Source: Halorhabdus amylolytica (GTDB lineage Archaea > Halobacteriota > Halobacteria > Halobacteriales > Haloarculaceae). From it: a DNA stretch of 32,364 bases. Shown piece by piece: positions 1 through 7,087 of the stretch. Location of the stretch: NCBI RefSeq assembly GCF_004944975.1, contig NZ_SPQG01000003.1, forward strand, positions 122,218 to 154,581, given 5' to 3'. Made by a program: the position numbers and the translations under genes. Within the stretch, counting starts at the first letter, position 1. Every line of letters begins with the position of its first letter. The notes below the pieces were generated by a model. That model did no database searches and was not told the origin of the DNA. It worked only from the letters and a program-made list of their open reading frames with translations.

Positions 1-2033
1 ACCAGCATCGCGGTCTTTCCCTCCCGTTCGAGGCGTTCCATCGTCTCGGCGGCGGGCGAGGGATCGATTCCCTCGTCTTGGAGTAACTTGCGGTTGCCAA
101 CCAGTACCTCGACTGCTCGCGGATCGCTTCGCTCCCTGCTCGCTCGTTCGGAGCCGCTCCGCGGCTCCCAGCCCTCGACAGTCGCCCGAATTCCATGACC
201 GGGGACGTTCTCGAAGTCCTCGGGTTCGGGAACGTCAAGGCCTCGTTCCTCAGCACCGTCGACGATCGCACGGGCGAGAGGGTGTTCGCTGCCGCTTTCG
301 GCCGCCGCCGCGAGCCTGAGGACGTCGTCTTCGTCCCACCGCTCGCGTTCAGTAACGACCCCACCATCGGCAGCGGCTCCCTCCTCATCGAGGGCAACCA
401 CGTCGGTCAGTTCCATCTCGCCCTCGGTGAGCGTCCCCGTCTTGTCGAAGACGACGGTGTCGACGTCCTTCGCGCGTTCCAGTACGTCGCCACCTTTGAA
501 CAGGACGCCGTTCTGTGCGCCGATCGTCGTCCCGACCATCGTCGCCGCTGGCGTCGCCAGTCCGAGCGCACAGGGGCAAGCGATCAACACCGCGGAAGCG
601 AAGACGATGACCGCGAACTCGAAGACTGAGACGCCACCGCCGACGACTTCCGGCCCGCCGGCGACCTGGCCCCACAGCGGGAGCCACTCGACGAACCCGG
701 CCAGAAGTTCAGGAAAGGCGAACCAGACGACACCCCAGAAGACGGCGTTCGCGATGACCGCCGGCACGAAGTACGCCGAGATCCGATCGGCGAGGTTCTG
801 GATCTCGGGTTGGCGGGACTGGGCCTCCTTGACCGTCTGGACGATCTGCTGGAGCGCGGTGTCCGCGCCGATCTTCGTCGCCTTGACCGTCAACAACCCG
901 TTCTCGTTGATCGTCGAGCCGACGACCTCGTCGCCTTCGCTCTTCTCGACGGGGACAGACTCGCCTGTCACCATCGATTCGTCGACGGCGGACTGGCCCT
1001 CGACGACCACGCCGTCGGTCGGGATCTGTTCACCCGGCCGGACTTTCATCAGGTCGCCAGTCTGAACGTCTTCCAGGGGGACCTCCCGTTCGGTCCCGTC
1101 CGGGCCGACGAGCGTCGCCGTCTCGGCTTCCATCTCCAGAAGTTTCCGGAGCGCCTCGCCGGCCTGGCCCTTCGAGCGGGCTTCGAGGTAGTTACCCAGC
1201 GTGATGAACACGAGGATCAGCGCCGCGGTGTCGAAGTAGACCTCCCCCGCAACCAGCCCAGCAAGCACCGCGATGGAGTAGAAATACGCCGTCGAGGACC
1301 CCAGTGCGATGAGCACGTCCATATTGGCCCGGCGGTTGTTCACCAGGGCATTGTAGGAGTTCTTGTAGAACGGCCAGCCGAGCAGTGCCTGGACGGGCGT
1401 CGCAAGCAGGAACTCGACCCAGCCCAACCTGATGCCGACGAGTGTCTCGACGGCAGTGACGATCCCGCCGTCGAGAAGGAGTTTGTCGGCCATGAACACG
1501 AGCATCGGAGCCGACAGCAACGCGCCAAACAGCGTCAGCCGGAGTTGCTTTCGGATCTCGGCCTCCCGTGCTGTGTCGCGCGCACTCGTCTCGGAGCCGT
1601 CGTTGTCGCCGTCCTCGCGGACGGGTGAGTAGCCTGCGTCCTCGATGGCGTTGTAGAGCTTCTCGTGTGAGGTCTCCGCAGGGTTGTACGTGACCTGGGC
1701 TTCGTCGGTCGCGTAGTTCACCTCGGCATCGATGACTCCCGGCGTGTCTTCGAGTGCTGTCGCGTTCGTCTCGGCGCAGTTCGCACACGACATATCACTA
1801 ATCCCGATCGTGACGGTCTCGGAGACGGCGCCGTAGCCCGCGTCCTCGATCGCGTCGTAGATCTCGCCGAGCGATACTGTCTCTGTATCGTACTCGACTG
1901 ACCCCTCGTCGGTGGCGTAGTTGGCGCTGACTTCGACCACGCCATCGAGGGATTCGAGGCTGTCCTGGATCGTCGCCGAGCAGTTGGCACAGGACATCCC
2001 CGTGAGGTCGAGCTGTGCCGTTCGCGTTCCCAT
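1..2033 (-). CDS. copA: Heavy-metal (copper-type) P1B ATPase, 3' end outside window
   Basis: Integral-membrane ATPase that exports a soft metal ion, most likely Cu+, driven by ATP hydrolysis. About 677 residues are present and the C-terminal part (end of the P domain and last helices) lies beyond base 1. Two N-terminal HMA metal-binding domains each carry a GMSCANC/DMSCANC-type CxxC motif (first at C15/C18). They are followed by a membrane domain, the actuator loop with TGES, the CPC ion-binding motif in [11 protein letters not shown] (about residue 486) and the phosphorylation motif DKTGT (about residue 530). The CPC motif is the one used by Cu+/Ag+ pumps, so copper is an inference from the family. 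The start at 2033 puts the first CxxC at the usual distance. An unusual 19-codon insertion lies near the end of the visible part (114-170). No copper regulator is adjacent. Confidence 0.95.
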   Translation of the reverse strand, partial: MGTRTAQLDLTGMSCANCSATIQDSLESLDGVVEVSANYATDEGSVEYDTETVSLGEIYDAIEDAGYGAVSETVTIGISDMSCANCAETNATALEDTPGVIDAEVNYATDEAQVTYNPAETSHEKLYNAIEDAGYSPVREDGDNDGSETSARDTAREAEIRKQLRLTLFGALLSAPMLVFMADKLLLDGGIVTAVETLVGIRLGWVEFLLATPVQALLGWPFYKNSYNALVNNRRANMDVLIALGSSTAYFYSIAVLAGLVAGEVYFDTAALILVFITLGNYLEARSKGQAGEALRKLLEMEAETATLVGPDGTEREVPLEDVQTGDLMKVRPGEQIPTDGVVVEGQSAVDESMVTGESVPVEKSEGDEVVGSTINENGLLTVKATKIGADTALQQIVQTVKEAQSRQPEIQNLADRISAYFVPAVIANAVFWGVVWFAFPELLAGFVEWLPLWGQVAGGPEVVGGGVSVFEFAVIVFASAVLIACPCALGLATPAATMVGTTIGAQNGVLFKGGDVLERAKDVDTVVFDKTGTLTEGEMELTDVVALDEEGAAADGGVVTERERWDEDDVLRLAAAAESGSEHPLARAIVDGAEERGLDVPEPEDFENVPGHGIRATVEGWEPRSGSERASRERSDPRAVEVLVGNRKLLQDEGIDPSPAAETMERLEREGKTAML
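114..170. repeat. In-frame low-complexity insertion within copA
   Basis: Fifty-seven bases (19 codons) interrupt the P-domain between ATVEG and VEVLVGN, which would be nearly contiguous in ordinary CopA proteins. The encoded peptide is rich in Arg, Ser and Glu, unlike the acidic surroundings. The DNA contains a perfect hairpin (8-bp arms GGAGCCGC at 150-157 and GCGGCTCC at 161-168, 3-base loop), followed by irregular 4-base periodic GCTC/GTTC sequence. I read this as a small repetitive element inserted in frame. The length of the insertion is judged from memory of the family, not from an alignment. Confidence 0.55.
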
Positions 2034-2162
2034 GGCTACTCTAGTCTATGGGTTCCCTCTTTAGACGACTTTCCGCTTCGAAAGGGTGGCTGAAAACGGC
2101 TTGCAGTTTCGATTCCAAAGCCCGGACGGATCCGTCAGTGAACGGAGTCTCGAAGCGGAGCG

Positions 2163-2255
2163 TCAGTTCTCGGTGTCGACCGACCGACGTTTCTTGAGGG
2201 CGATAGCCATGATGGCGACGATAGCGACGATGGCGATGAGTTTTGTTCGTTTCAT
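2163..2255 (-). CDS. 30-residue single-helix membrane peptide
   Basis: A short gene of 30 codons. It has a basic start (MKRTK), a 15-residue hydrophobic run of alternating Ile/Ala/Val, and a charged tail beginning KKRR. That fits one membrane-spanning helix, or an uncleaved signal anchor. A TATA-like TTTTATG lies about 30 bases upstream (near 2283-2289 on the complementary strand), suggesting leaderless transcription. It sits alone between copA and the ferredoxin gene. No family recognised; the coding status rests on composition and promoter spacing. Confidence 0.45.
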   Translation of the reverse strand: MKRTKLIAIVAIVAIMAIALKKRRSVDTEN

Positions 2256-2450
2256 CCCAGTTTACTTTCGTCGGGGAACCGCATAAAACATGCTGTCGGT
2301 TCTGGATCGTTCGAGGACGGTATCGTCCGTCGGTATTGGTGACGAGCCACCCGTTGAAGCGGACGCCTGGCCCCGAACTCGACGGTCGACAACCCTTGTT
2401 TCGACACCTCAGCCCGATCCGCATACGCCCGATTTTCCGACACGCGAAGG

Positions 2451-2458
2451 TTTAACAA
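2451..2458 (+). promoter_or_regulatory. TATA-like box for the ferredoxin gene
   Basis: TTTAACAA begins 30 bases before the GTG at 2481. This is the spacing expected for a leaderless haloarchaeal transcript, and it supports that GTG as the start. Confidence 0.5.
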
Positions 2459-2480
2459 GCGGTTTTGGCTAGTAGCGGCC

Positions 2481-3113
2481 GTGTCCTCCCCCTTCGAGAT
2501 CCTCGGGGTCGATCCCGGTGCGGATGAGGAGACGATCCACCGTGCCTACCGCCGTCGAGTCAAGGACGTTCACCCTGACCAGGGGGGATCGATCCCCGAG
2601 TTTCGCACGGTCCAGTCCGCCTACGAGGCACTCCTCGATGGTGGTCGCGAGATGGAATCCGGGTCGACCGACCGCACGGTGGACACGACATTGACAACCG
2701 ACGTCGAGTTCGTCGATTATGAGGTACTCGCGGACAACGGCTGGGCCTTGAACGACCCCGACCTCTTCGAGAAGTCCCGGGCGGCGGGTCTGATGGGAAC
2801 CGACTACGGTCGGCTCACCGTCGGCCGGGAGGACCCGCTTCTGGAGACAGTCGAACAGTGCGGGCACTCCTGGCCGTACTCCTGTCGGGGCGGCGCGTGT
2901 GCCAACTGTGCGGTCGCCGTTCTGGAAGGGGAACTGTCCCAGCCGGTCAATCACGTCCTCCCCGAGGATGCCATCGATCGCGGCATCAGGCTGTCCTGTG
3001 TCGGGCGTCCGCTCACTGATTCGCTCAAACTCGTCTACAACGTCAAACACCTGCCGTCGATCGCCGATCTTCGGCTCCCGCCCCGACCCGCCGACCGTCG
3101 ATCGAACGATTAA
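2481..3113 (+). CDS. DnaJ-domain/[2Fe-2S] ferredoxin fusion
   Basis: A 210-residue two-domain protein. Residues about 4-55 form a J domain: FEILGVDPGADEE opens it, and the HPD tripeptide that stimulates Hsp70 ATPase is present in VHPDQGG. Residues about 75-205 form a plant-type ferredoxin with the cluster motif CRGGACANC (Cx4Cx2C) and a fourth Cys in LSCVGRP. It should carry electrons in the cytoplasm; a J domain on a ferredoxin suggests chaperone help in cluster loading or a DnaK partner, which is inference. Such fusions are known in haloarchaea. The GTG start at 2481 fits the TATA box 30 bases upstream and begins just before the J domain. The gene stands alone, with no obvious oxidoreductase partner next to it. 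Confidence 0.9.
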   Translation: MSSPFEILGVDPGADEETIHRAYRRRVKDVHPDQGGSIPEFRTVQSAYEALLDGGREMESGSTDRTVDTTLTTDVEFVDYEVLADNGWALNDPDLFEKSRAAGLMGTDYGRLTVGREDPLLETVEQCGHSWPYSCRGGACANCAVAVLEGELSQPVNHVLPEDAIDRGIRLSCVGRPLTDSLKLVYNVKHLPSIADLRLPPRPADRRSND

Positions 3114-3192
3114 TTCGCCAGGCGGGAAATCGATCAAACAGTCGTTTGACCCATCGGTAAGTCCTTTGTAGTGGCCGTTTTAGCCAGGCGCG

Positions 3193-3813
3193 ATGGGTAC
3201 GCTATTGCCGCGCCGTGGGGAGCGGACCGAAACTGGCGACGAACCGCAGGTGCTCGGACTCGACGAGGAGGCGGCCGACGAGGCCTTCGCCGCGCTGTCC
3301 TCCGAGACGGCCCGGCGCGTCCTCGCGATGATCTACGAGGATCCGGCCACGCCCGCGGAGATCCGCGATGAGATCGGGACCTCACTGCAGAACGTCCACT
3401 ATCATCTCGAAAAGCTGGAGTCCGCGGACCTGATCGAATCCGGTGGCACAGACTACTCAGCGAAGGGCAACGAAATGACCGTCTACGCCCCGACCAACGA
3501 GGCGCTGGTGCTCGTCGCCGGTGAGAAGGAAGACCAGTCGCTGCTGAAGCGGGCGGTCGGTCGCGTGCTGGCAGGCGTCGGCGTCCTCGCCGGCGGTGCG
3601 CTGGCGTTCGGGTTCGTCGTCCAGCGATTCGTCACCGACACGGGGACGAGGTCGGGGGGCGACATGGGTACGATGGGGATCGAGACTGCGGATACCGCCT
3701 CAGAGGCCGCCGAGCCGTCACCGTTGTTTGCCGATCCTGCTGTTGCCTTCTTTCTCGGCGGTGCGTTCGTCCTCGCTGTTGTCGGAGTCTGGTGGTTCGC
3801 CCGCAACCGGTAG
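3193..3813 (+). CDS. ArsR-like winged-helix regulator with membrane anchor
   Basis: A 206-residue protein. Residues about 24-100 form an ArsR-type winged helix: ALSSETARRVLAMIYEDPATPAEI, then the recognition-helix region SLQNVHYHLEKLESADLIE. Two hydrophobic segments follow, at about residues 117-143 and 180-203, separated by a Gly/Ser/Glu-rich stretch and ending FARNR. The protein is therefore probably a DNA-binding regulator held at the membrane, a common haloarchaeal design; the signal is unknown. The start at 3193 is the first ATG and a weak TATA-like TTTGTA lies upstream. It precedes hisD in the same direction but is separated by about 77 bases, so a shared transcript is uncertain. Confidence 0.8.
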   Translation: MGTLLPRRGERTETGDEPQVLGLDEEAADEAFAALSSETARRVLAMIYEDPATPAEIRDEIGTSLQNVHYHLEKLESADLIESGGTDYSAKGNEMTVYAPTNEALVLVAGEKEDQSLLKRAVGRVLAGVGVLAGGALAFGFVVQRFVTDTGTRSGGDMGTMGIETADTASEAAEPSPLFADPAVAFFLGGAFVLAVVGVWWFARNR

Positions 3814-3890
3814 GAACACCACCGTCGATAATTAGGGTCCTCAGGCCGGATAGCAAGTGGTTTGGGGGAGGCGGGTAAATCACCGCGCGT

Positions 3891-5165
3891 ATGGACGTAC
3901 AGTCCATCTCCGACCTCGGTGCGGCACAGCGACGCGCACTCTTCGAGCGAGACTCCGGCATCGGCGAGATCCGCGAGAATGTCGCCGACATCGTCGGGCG
4001 CGTCCATCGCGAGGGCGACGTTGCGCTCTCGGAGTTCTGCCGGCGCTTCGACGACGTCGAGATCGAGGAGTTCGACGTCACCGACCGGGCCGTCGAAGCC
4101 TACGAATCCATCGACGACGACGTCCGCGAGGCGATAGAGACTGCCGCCGAGAACATCCGTGTGTTCCACGAGCGGCAGGTCCCTGAGGACTGGTCCGTCG
4201 AGACTGACGACGGTCGGGAACTCGGCCGGAAGTACTACCCTCTGGAGTCGGCGGGCGTCTACGCCCCGGGCGGGACCGCCGCCTACCCTTCGAGTGTCCT
4301 CATGGGCGTCGTGCCCGCGAAGGTCGCTGGCGTCGAACACGTCGCTGTCGCGACGCCGCCCGCCGAGGAGATCAACCCCGTCACGATGGCGGCGATGCAC
4401 GCCGCCGGTGCGGACGTTGTCTATCAGGTCGGCGGTGCCCAGGCCATCGCCGCACTGGCTTACGGGACGGAGTCGATCGATCCCGTCGACGTCATCGTCG
4501 GCCCCGGCAACCGGTGGGTCACCGCCGCGAAAGCCGAGGTCCGCGGCGATGTCCGTATCGACATGCTCGCCGGTCCTAGCGAGGTGCTGACGTTGACCGA
4601 CGAGACGGCCGATCCGGAGATCGTCGCCGCCGAGGTCCTCGCCCAGGCCGAACACGATCCCAACGCCGGCGTGGTCGCGGTGACGCCCGATGGCGACCAC
4701 GCTACGGCCGTCGCCGAGGAGATCGACCAGCAGGTACCCGAACGCGAGCGTGAAGACATCGTCCGCGAGGCCCTGGCCAACGACGCCAGTGGGGTCTTCC
4801 TCGCCGAATCGATGGACGAGGCGGTCGCGTTCAGCGAAGACTACGCCCCCGAGCATATCTTCGTCCACGCCGCGAACGAAGACGACTTGCTTGAACGGAT
4901 CACCAATTACGGGTCGGCGTTCGTCGGCGAGTTCACGCCCGTCGCCGCCGGGGATTACGCCAGCGGGACCAACCACGTCCTGCCGACCGGTGGATCCGCT
5001 CGGATCGCCAGTGGCCTCTCTGTGGACGACTTCGTCCGACCGGCGACCTACCAGCAACTCTCCGAAGACGGACTGAAAACGCTCCGTGAGACGATCACGA
5101 CGCTGGCTGAAGCCGAAGGGCTCGAAGCACACGCCCACAGCGTCGAAACTCGGTTCGGCGAGTGA
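3891..5165 (+). CDS. hisD: Histidinol dehydrogenase
   Basis: Catalyses the last two steps of histidine synthesis, NAD-dependent oxidation of L-histidinol to L-histidine. The protein has 424 residues, normal for the family. Recognisable blocks are VYAPGGTAAYPSSVLMG, IVGPGNRWVTAAK and AGPSEVL. The zinc ligands appear as Q252 and H255 in AQAEHDPNAG, D355 in GDYASGTNH, and the His in LEAH near the C-terminus (H414). The catalytic Glu-His pair is E321-H322 in APEHIF. No other his gene is adjacent, consistent with dispersed his genes in haloarchaea. Expected to be cytosolic. Confidence 0.97.
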   Translation: MDVQSISDLGAAQRRALFERDSGIGEIRENVADIVGRVHREGDVALSEFCRRFDDVEIEEFDVTDRAVEAYESIDDDVREAIETAAENIRVFHERQVPEDWSVETDDGRELGRKYYPLESAGVYAPGGTAAYPSSVLMGVVPAKVAGVEHVAVATPPAEEINPVTMAAMHAAGADVVYQVGGAQAIAALAYGTESIDPVDVIVGPGNRWVTAAKAEVRGDVRIDMLAGPSEVLTLTDETADPEIVAAEVLAQAEHDPNAGVVAVTPDGDHATAVAEEIDQQVPEREREDIVREALANDASGVFLAESMDEAVAFSEDYAPEHIFVHAANEDDLLERITNYGSAFVGEFTPVAAGDYASGTNHVLPTGGSARIASGLSVDDFVRPATYQQLSEDGLKTLRETITTLAEAEGLEAHAHSVETRFGE

Positions 5166-5239
5166 GCACAGACTGATACTTCCGGGCACCGTTCTATCCG
5201 GGCAAAAGTTTCATGTTGAAAACGGGTGACGGGTCCGGC

Positions 5240-5410
5240 ATGGACGACGCCATACGGTTCCGGATCGACGCGATCCTTTGGCTCTCGGCGTTCACCGCAT
5301 TGTTGGTCCTCTCGATCGCGTTCCGGATCGCACCGCAGATGACCGTCGGAATCGTCATGCTGGCGCTGCTGGTGGCCTTCGCAGTCGGAACTTCCGATTC
5401 CGACCGCTGA
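5240..5410 (+). CDS. Small two-helix membrane protein
   Basis: A 56-residue protein with two hydrophobic segments (about residues 10-27 and 33-50) and a short charged C-terminus (GTSDSDR). An upstream ATG at 5213 would add nine residues, but an AT-rich TATA-like stretch around 5204-5212 lies about 30 bases before 5240, which favours the shorter leaderless form. Convergent with the downstream dehydrogenase-like gene, whose stop is 10 bases away. No family recognised. Confidence 0.6.
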   Translation: MDDAIRFRIDAILWLSAFTALLVLSIAFRIAPQMTVGIVMLALLVAFAVGTSDSDR

Positions 5411-5420
5411 CCGCGGCCAG

Positions 5421-6323
5421 TTACCCGTCGTTCTCAGTCCCGTCGTTCGTCGACTCTTGCTCCCAGACCCGGAATCCTTCGCCGGTCGCCTCGCCGAGTT
5501 GCCCGGCGTCGACCTTCGCATCTAACACAGCAGGTGGCTCGAACCGCGGGCCGAGTTCGTCGGCCAGTTCTTCCATGGCAGCCAGGCGATCGGCCAGTCC
5601 AGCACGGTCGGCACTGGCCAGCGCCCCTTCGACGTGACCGAACCCGGCCTCCATCACGGCGTCGACTTCCGCCGGGGTCGCCACGTCGGCCTCGACCGCA
5701 CGCATGGCCTCCGCCTCCAGGGCGAGCTGGAGGCGCCGCGAGAGCAGCCCGGGGACGTCGTGGACGGCCACGGGCGTCCAGCCCAGTTCACGGACGAACC
5801 CGGCCGCTGTCTCGACAGCCCGATCGTCCGTCTGGTCGGCGCGAACGATCTCGATCACGCCCGGGTCGCCGTCCGCCGCGACCGTCGACAGTCCGACAGC
5901 GCGCCCGGGCCGCTCGAGGCCGACCGCGATCGCCGTCATCTCCGCCCGGTCGATGCACGTCGCGAGGACGACGTCGGGACCCACTTCTTCCTCGACCGCG
6001 GCCAGTCGATCCCGGATAGTTTCGACGTCGTCTTCCCGGGTTTCGATCACGATTGCCGCGTCCTCGACGGCAGCTTCGAGATCGGTCGTTCCGTCGATAC
6101 GATCGAGGCGGGCCGTGGGCTGGGGCTCGGCGGCCGCGCCCAGCGCCTCCTCGATCGCGTCGATGGCGTCCATGACGGCAGTTGCCTCGGATCCGAAAAG
6201 ACTGATCGCGGGTGCACCGTCGGCGGCCTCGCCGGTTCCGTGTCCGGTCACGACCGACCCTGAAACGGCCGCTTTCGCGAACCGCCGGGCAGCCTCGCCG
6301 GTGCCGATGATAGCGACGTCCAT
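5421..6323 (-). CDS. 3-hydroxyacyl-CoA dehydrogenase-like protein, catalytic His missing
   Basis: A 300-residue protein with the fold order of 3-hydroxyacyl-CoA dehydrogenase: an N-terminal Rossmann domain (MDVAIIGTGEAAR) and a C-terminal 3HCDH domain (VPGLLSRRLQLALEAEAMR... ATPAEVDAVMEAGFG). In active enzymes the catalytic His lies in a GLHFFNP-type motif followed by a Glu a dozen residues on. Here the region reads GLSTVAADGDPGVIEIV, so His is replaced by Ser, the NP is lost, and the Glu remains. The substrate-binding SS after the Rossmann domain is also changed (ATCIDRAEM). I infer loss or change of beta-oxidation activity. A TATA-like CTTATC about 27 bases upstream supports the ATG at 6323 and its own promoter. 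It lies 38 bases after the rhodopsin gene on the same strand. Confidence 0.8.
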   Translation of the reverse strand: MDVAIIGTGEAARRFAKAAVSGSVVTGHGTGEAADGAPAISLFGSEATAVMDAIDAIEEALGAAAEPQPTARLDRIDGTTDLEAAVEDAAIVIETREDDVETIRDRLAAVEEEVGPDVVLATCIDRAEMTAIAVGLERPGRAVGLSTVAADGDPGVIEIVRADQTDDRAVETAAGFVRELGWTPVAVHDVPGLLSRRLQLALEAEAMRAVEADVATPAEVDAVMEAGFGHVEGALASADRAGLADRLAAMEELADELGPRFEPPAVLDAKVDAGQLGEATGEGFRVWEQESTNDGTENDG

Positions 6324-6361
6324 GGGCGGACAGTCGATACGGTTCCCGATAAGAGTTTGTC

Positions 6362-7084
6362 TCAATCGTTCACGGCCAGCGGACGGGTCAACGCATCGGC
6401 GTCCGTGTCGACCGACTGTAACGTCCGGAGACCGTTCAGGGCGATCAGTCCGAAGCCGACCTTCGCTACCACGTCGATGTACGTGATGACGAGCGAACTC
6501 GTCTCGGCGTCCATCAGCCCGTATCCGGTCGGGGCGAGTAGCCAGATGACCGGATAGACCAGCCAGAGTACGATCACGAAATTCCGGAGTTTCCGGTAGA
6601 GGCCGGCCTGGACGACTGACAGTTCGTCGGCACTGTCGGCGGCCTGATAGATCAGCAAGTAGACGACGCCGACGAACGCCAGGCTGCCAGCCAGGAAGAA
6701 CAGTTCCTTCAGCGGCGTAGCGAACACTGCCCCCAGGAATCCGAGGGCGATCGTCGCGGCCTGCAGGCCGACCGCCGCACCAGTCAGCCGCCGGCCGGCG
6801 CCGGCGATCACGGCGATGAACAGGACGTGAAGCGGCGTCGTCAACAGCCAGTCGACGTAGCGGGGGACGAACACTGTCGCCCCGCCGCCAGCGCCGATCT
6901 CGCCGATTCCCAGCGCCATCAGCCCGTAGGCAACCGTCGCAATGAGCGTGACGATCACCACGTCCGCGTAGGTACGGTACCACTCGCGGGGCAAGACAAC
7001 GAACCCGTAGGCGAGTCCGACGCTTCCCAGTGCCATCCCGAGCGTGCCCAGCGTGAACCAGAGTGTGATGTCGATTGCGACCAT
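6362..7084 (-). CDS. sop2: Sensory rhodopsin II (phototaxis receptor)
   Basis: Seven-helix retinal protein of 240 residues that senses blue-green light and passes the signal to its bound transducer. Helix C carries R75 and the counterion D78 in RYVDWLLTTP, with Phe89 where proton pumps have the cytoplasmic donor Asp, as in sensory rhodopsins. Helix G carries D204 and the retinal-binding K208 in YIDVVAKVGFG. Helix F contains LVYPVIWLLAP. Assignment to the SRII type rests mainly on the gene 3 bases upstream, a transducer of HtrII length. The residue before the retinal Lys is Ala (A207); in Natronomonas SRII it is Thr204, implicated in signalling. A GGAGG ribosome site lies inside the end of the transducer gene, so the two are probably translated from one mRNA. 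Confidence 0.92.
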   Translation of the reverse strand: MVAIDITLWFTLGTLGMALGSVGLAYGFVVLPREWYRTYADVVIVTLIATVAYGLMALGIGEIGAGGGATVFVPRYVDWLLTTPLHVLFIAVIAGAGRRLTGAAVGLQAATIALGFLGAVFATPLKELFFLAGSLAFVGVVYLLIYQAADSADELSVVQAGLYRKLRNFVIVLWLVYPVIWLLAPTGYGLMDAETSSLVITYIDVVAKVGFGLIALNGLRTLQSVDTDADALTRPLAVND

Positions 7085-7087
7085 AGA

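Noticed and set aside
3483-5189. A 568-codon open frame antisense to the regulator and hisD
   Set aside because: Composition (Arg/Gly/Val/Asp-rich, no domain) is that of a GC-rich antisense frame; hisD on the other strand is certain.
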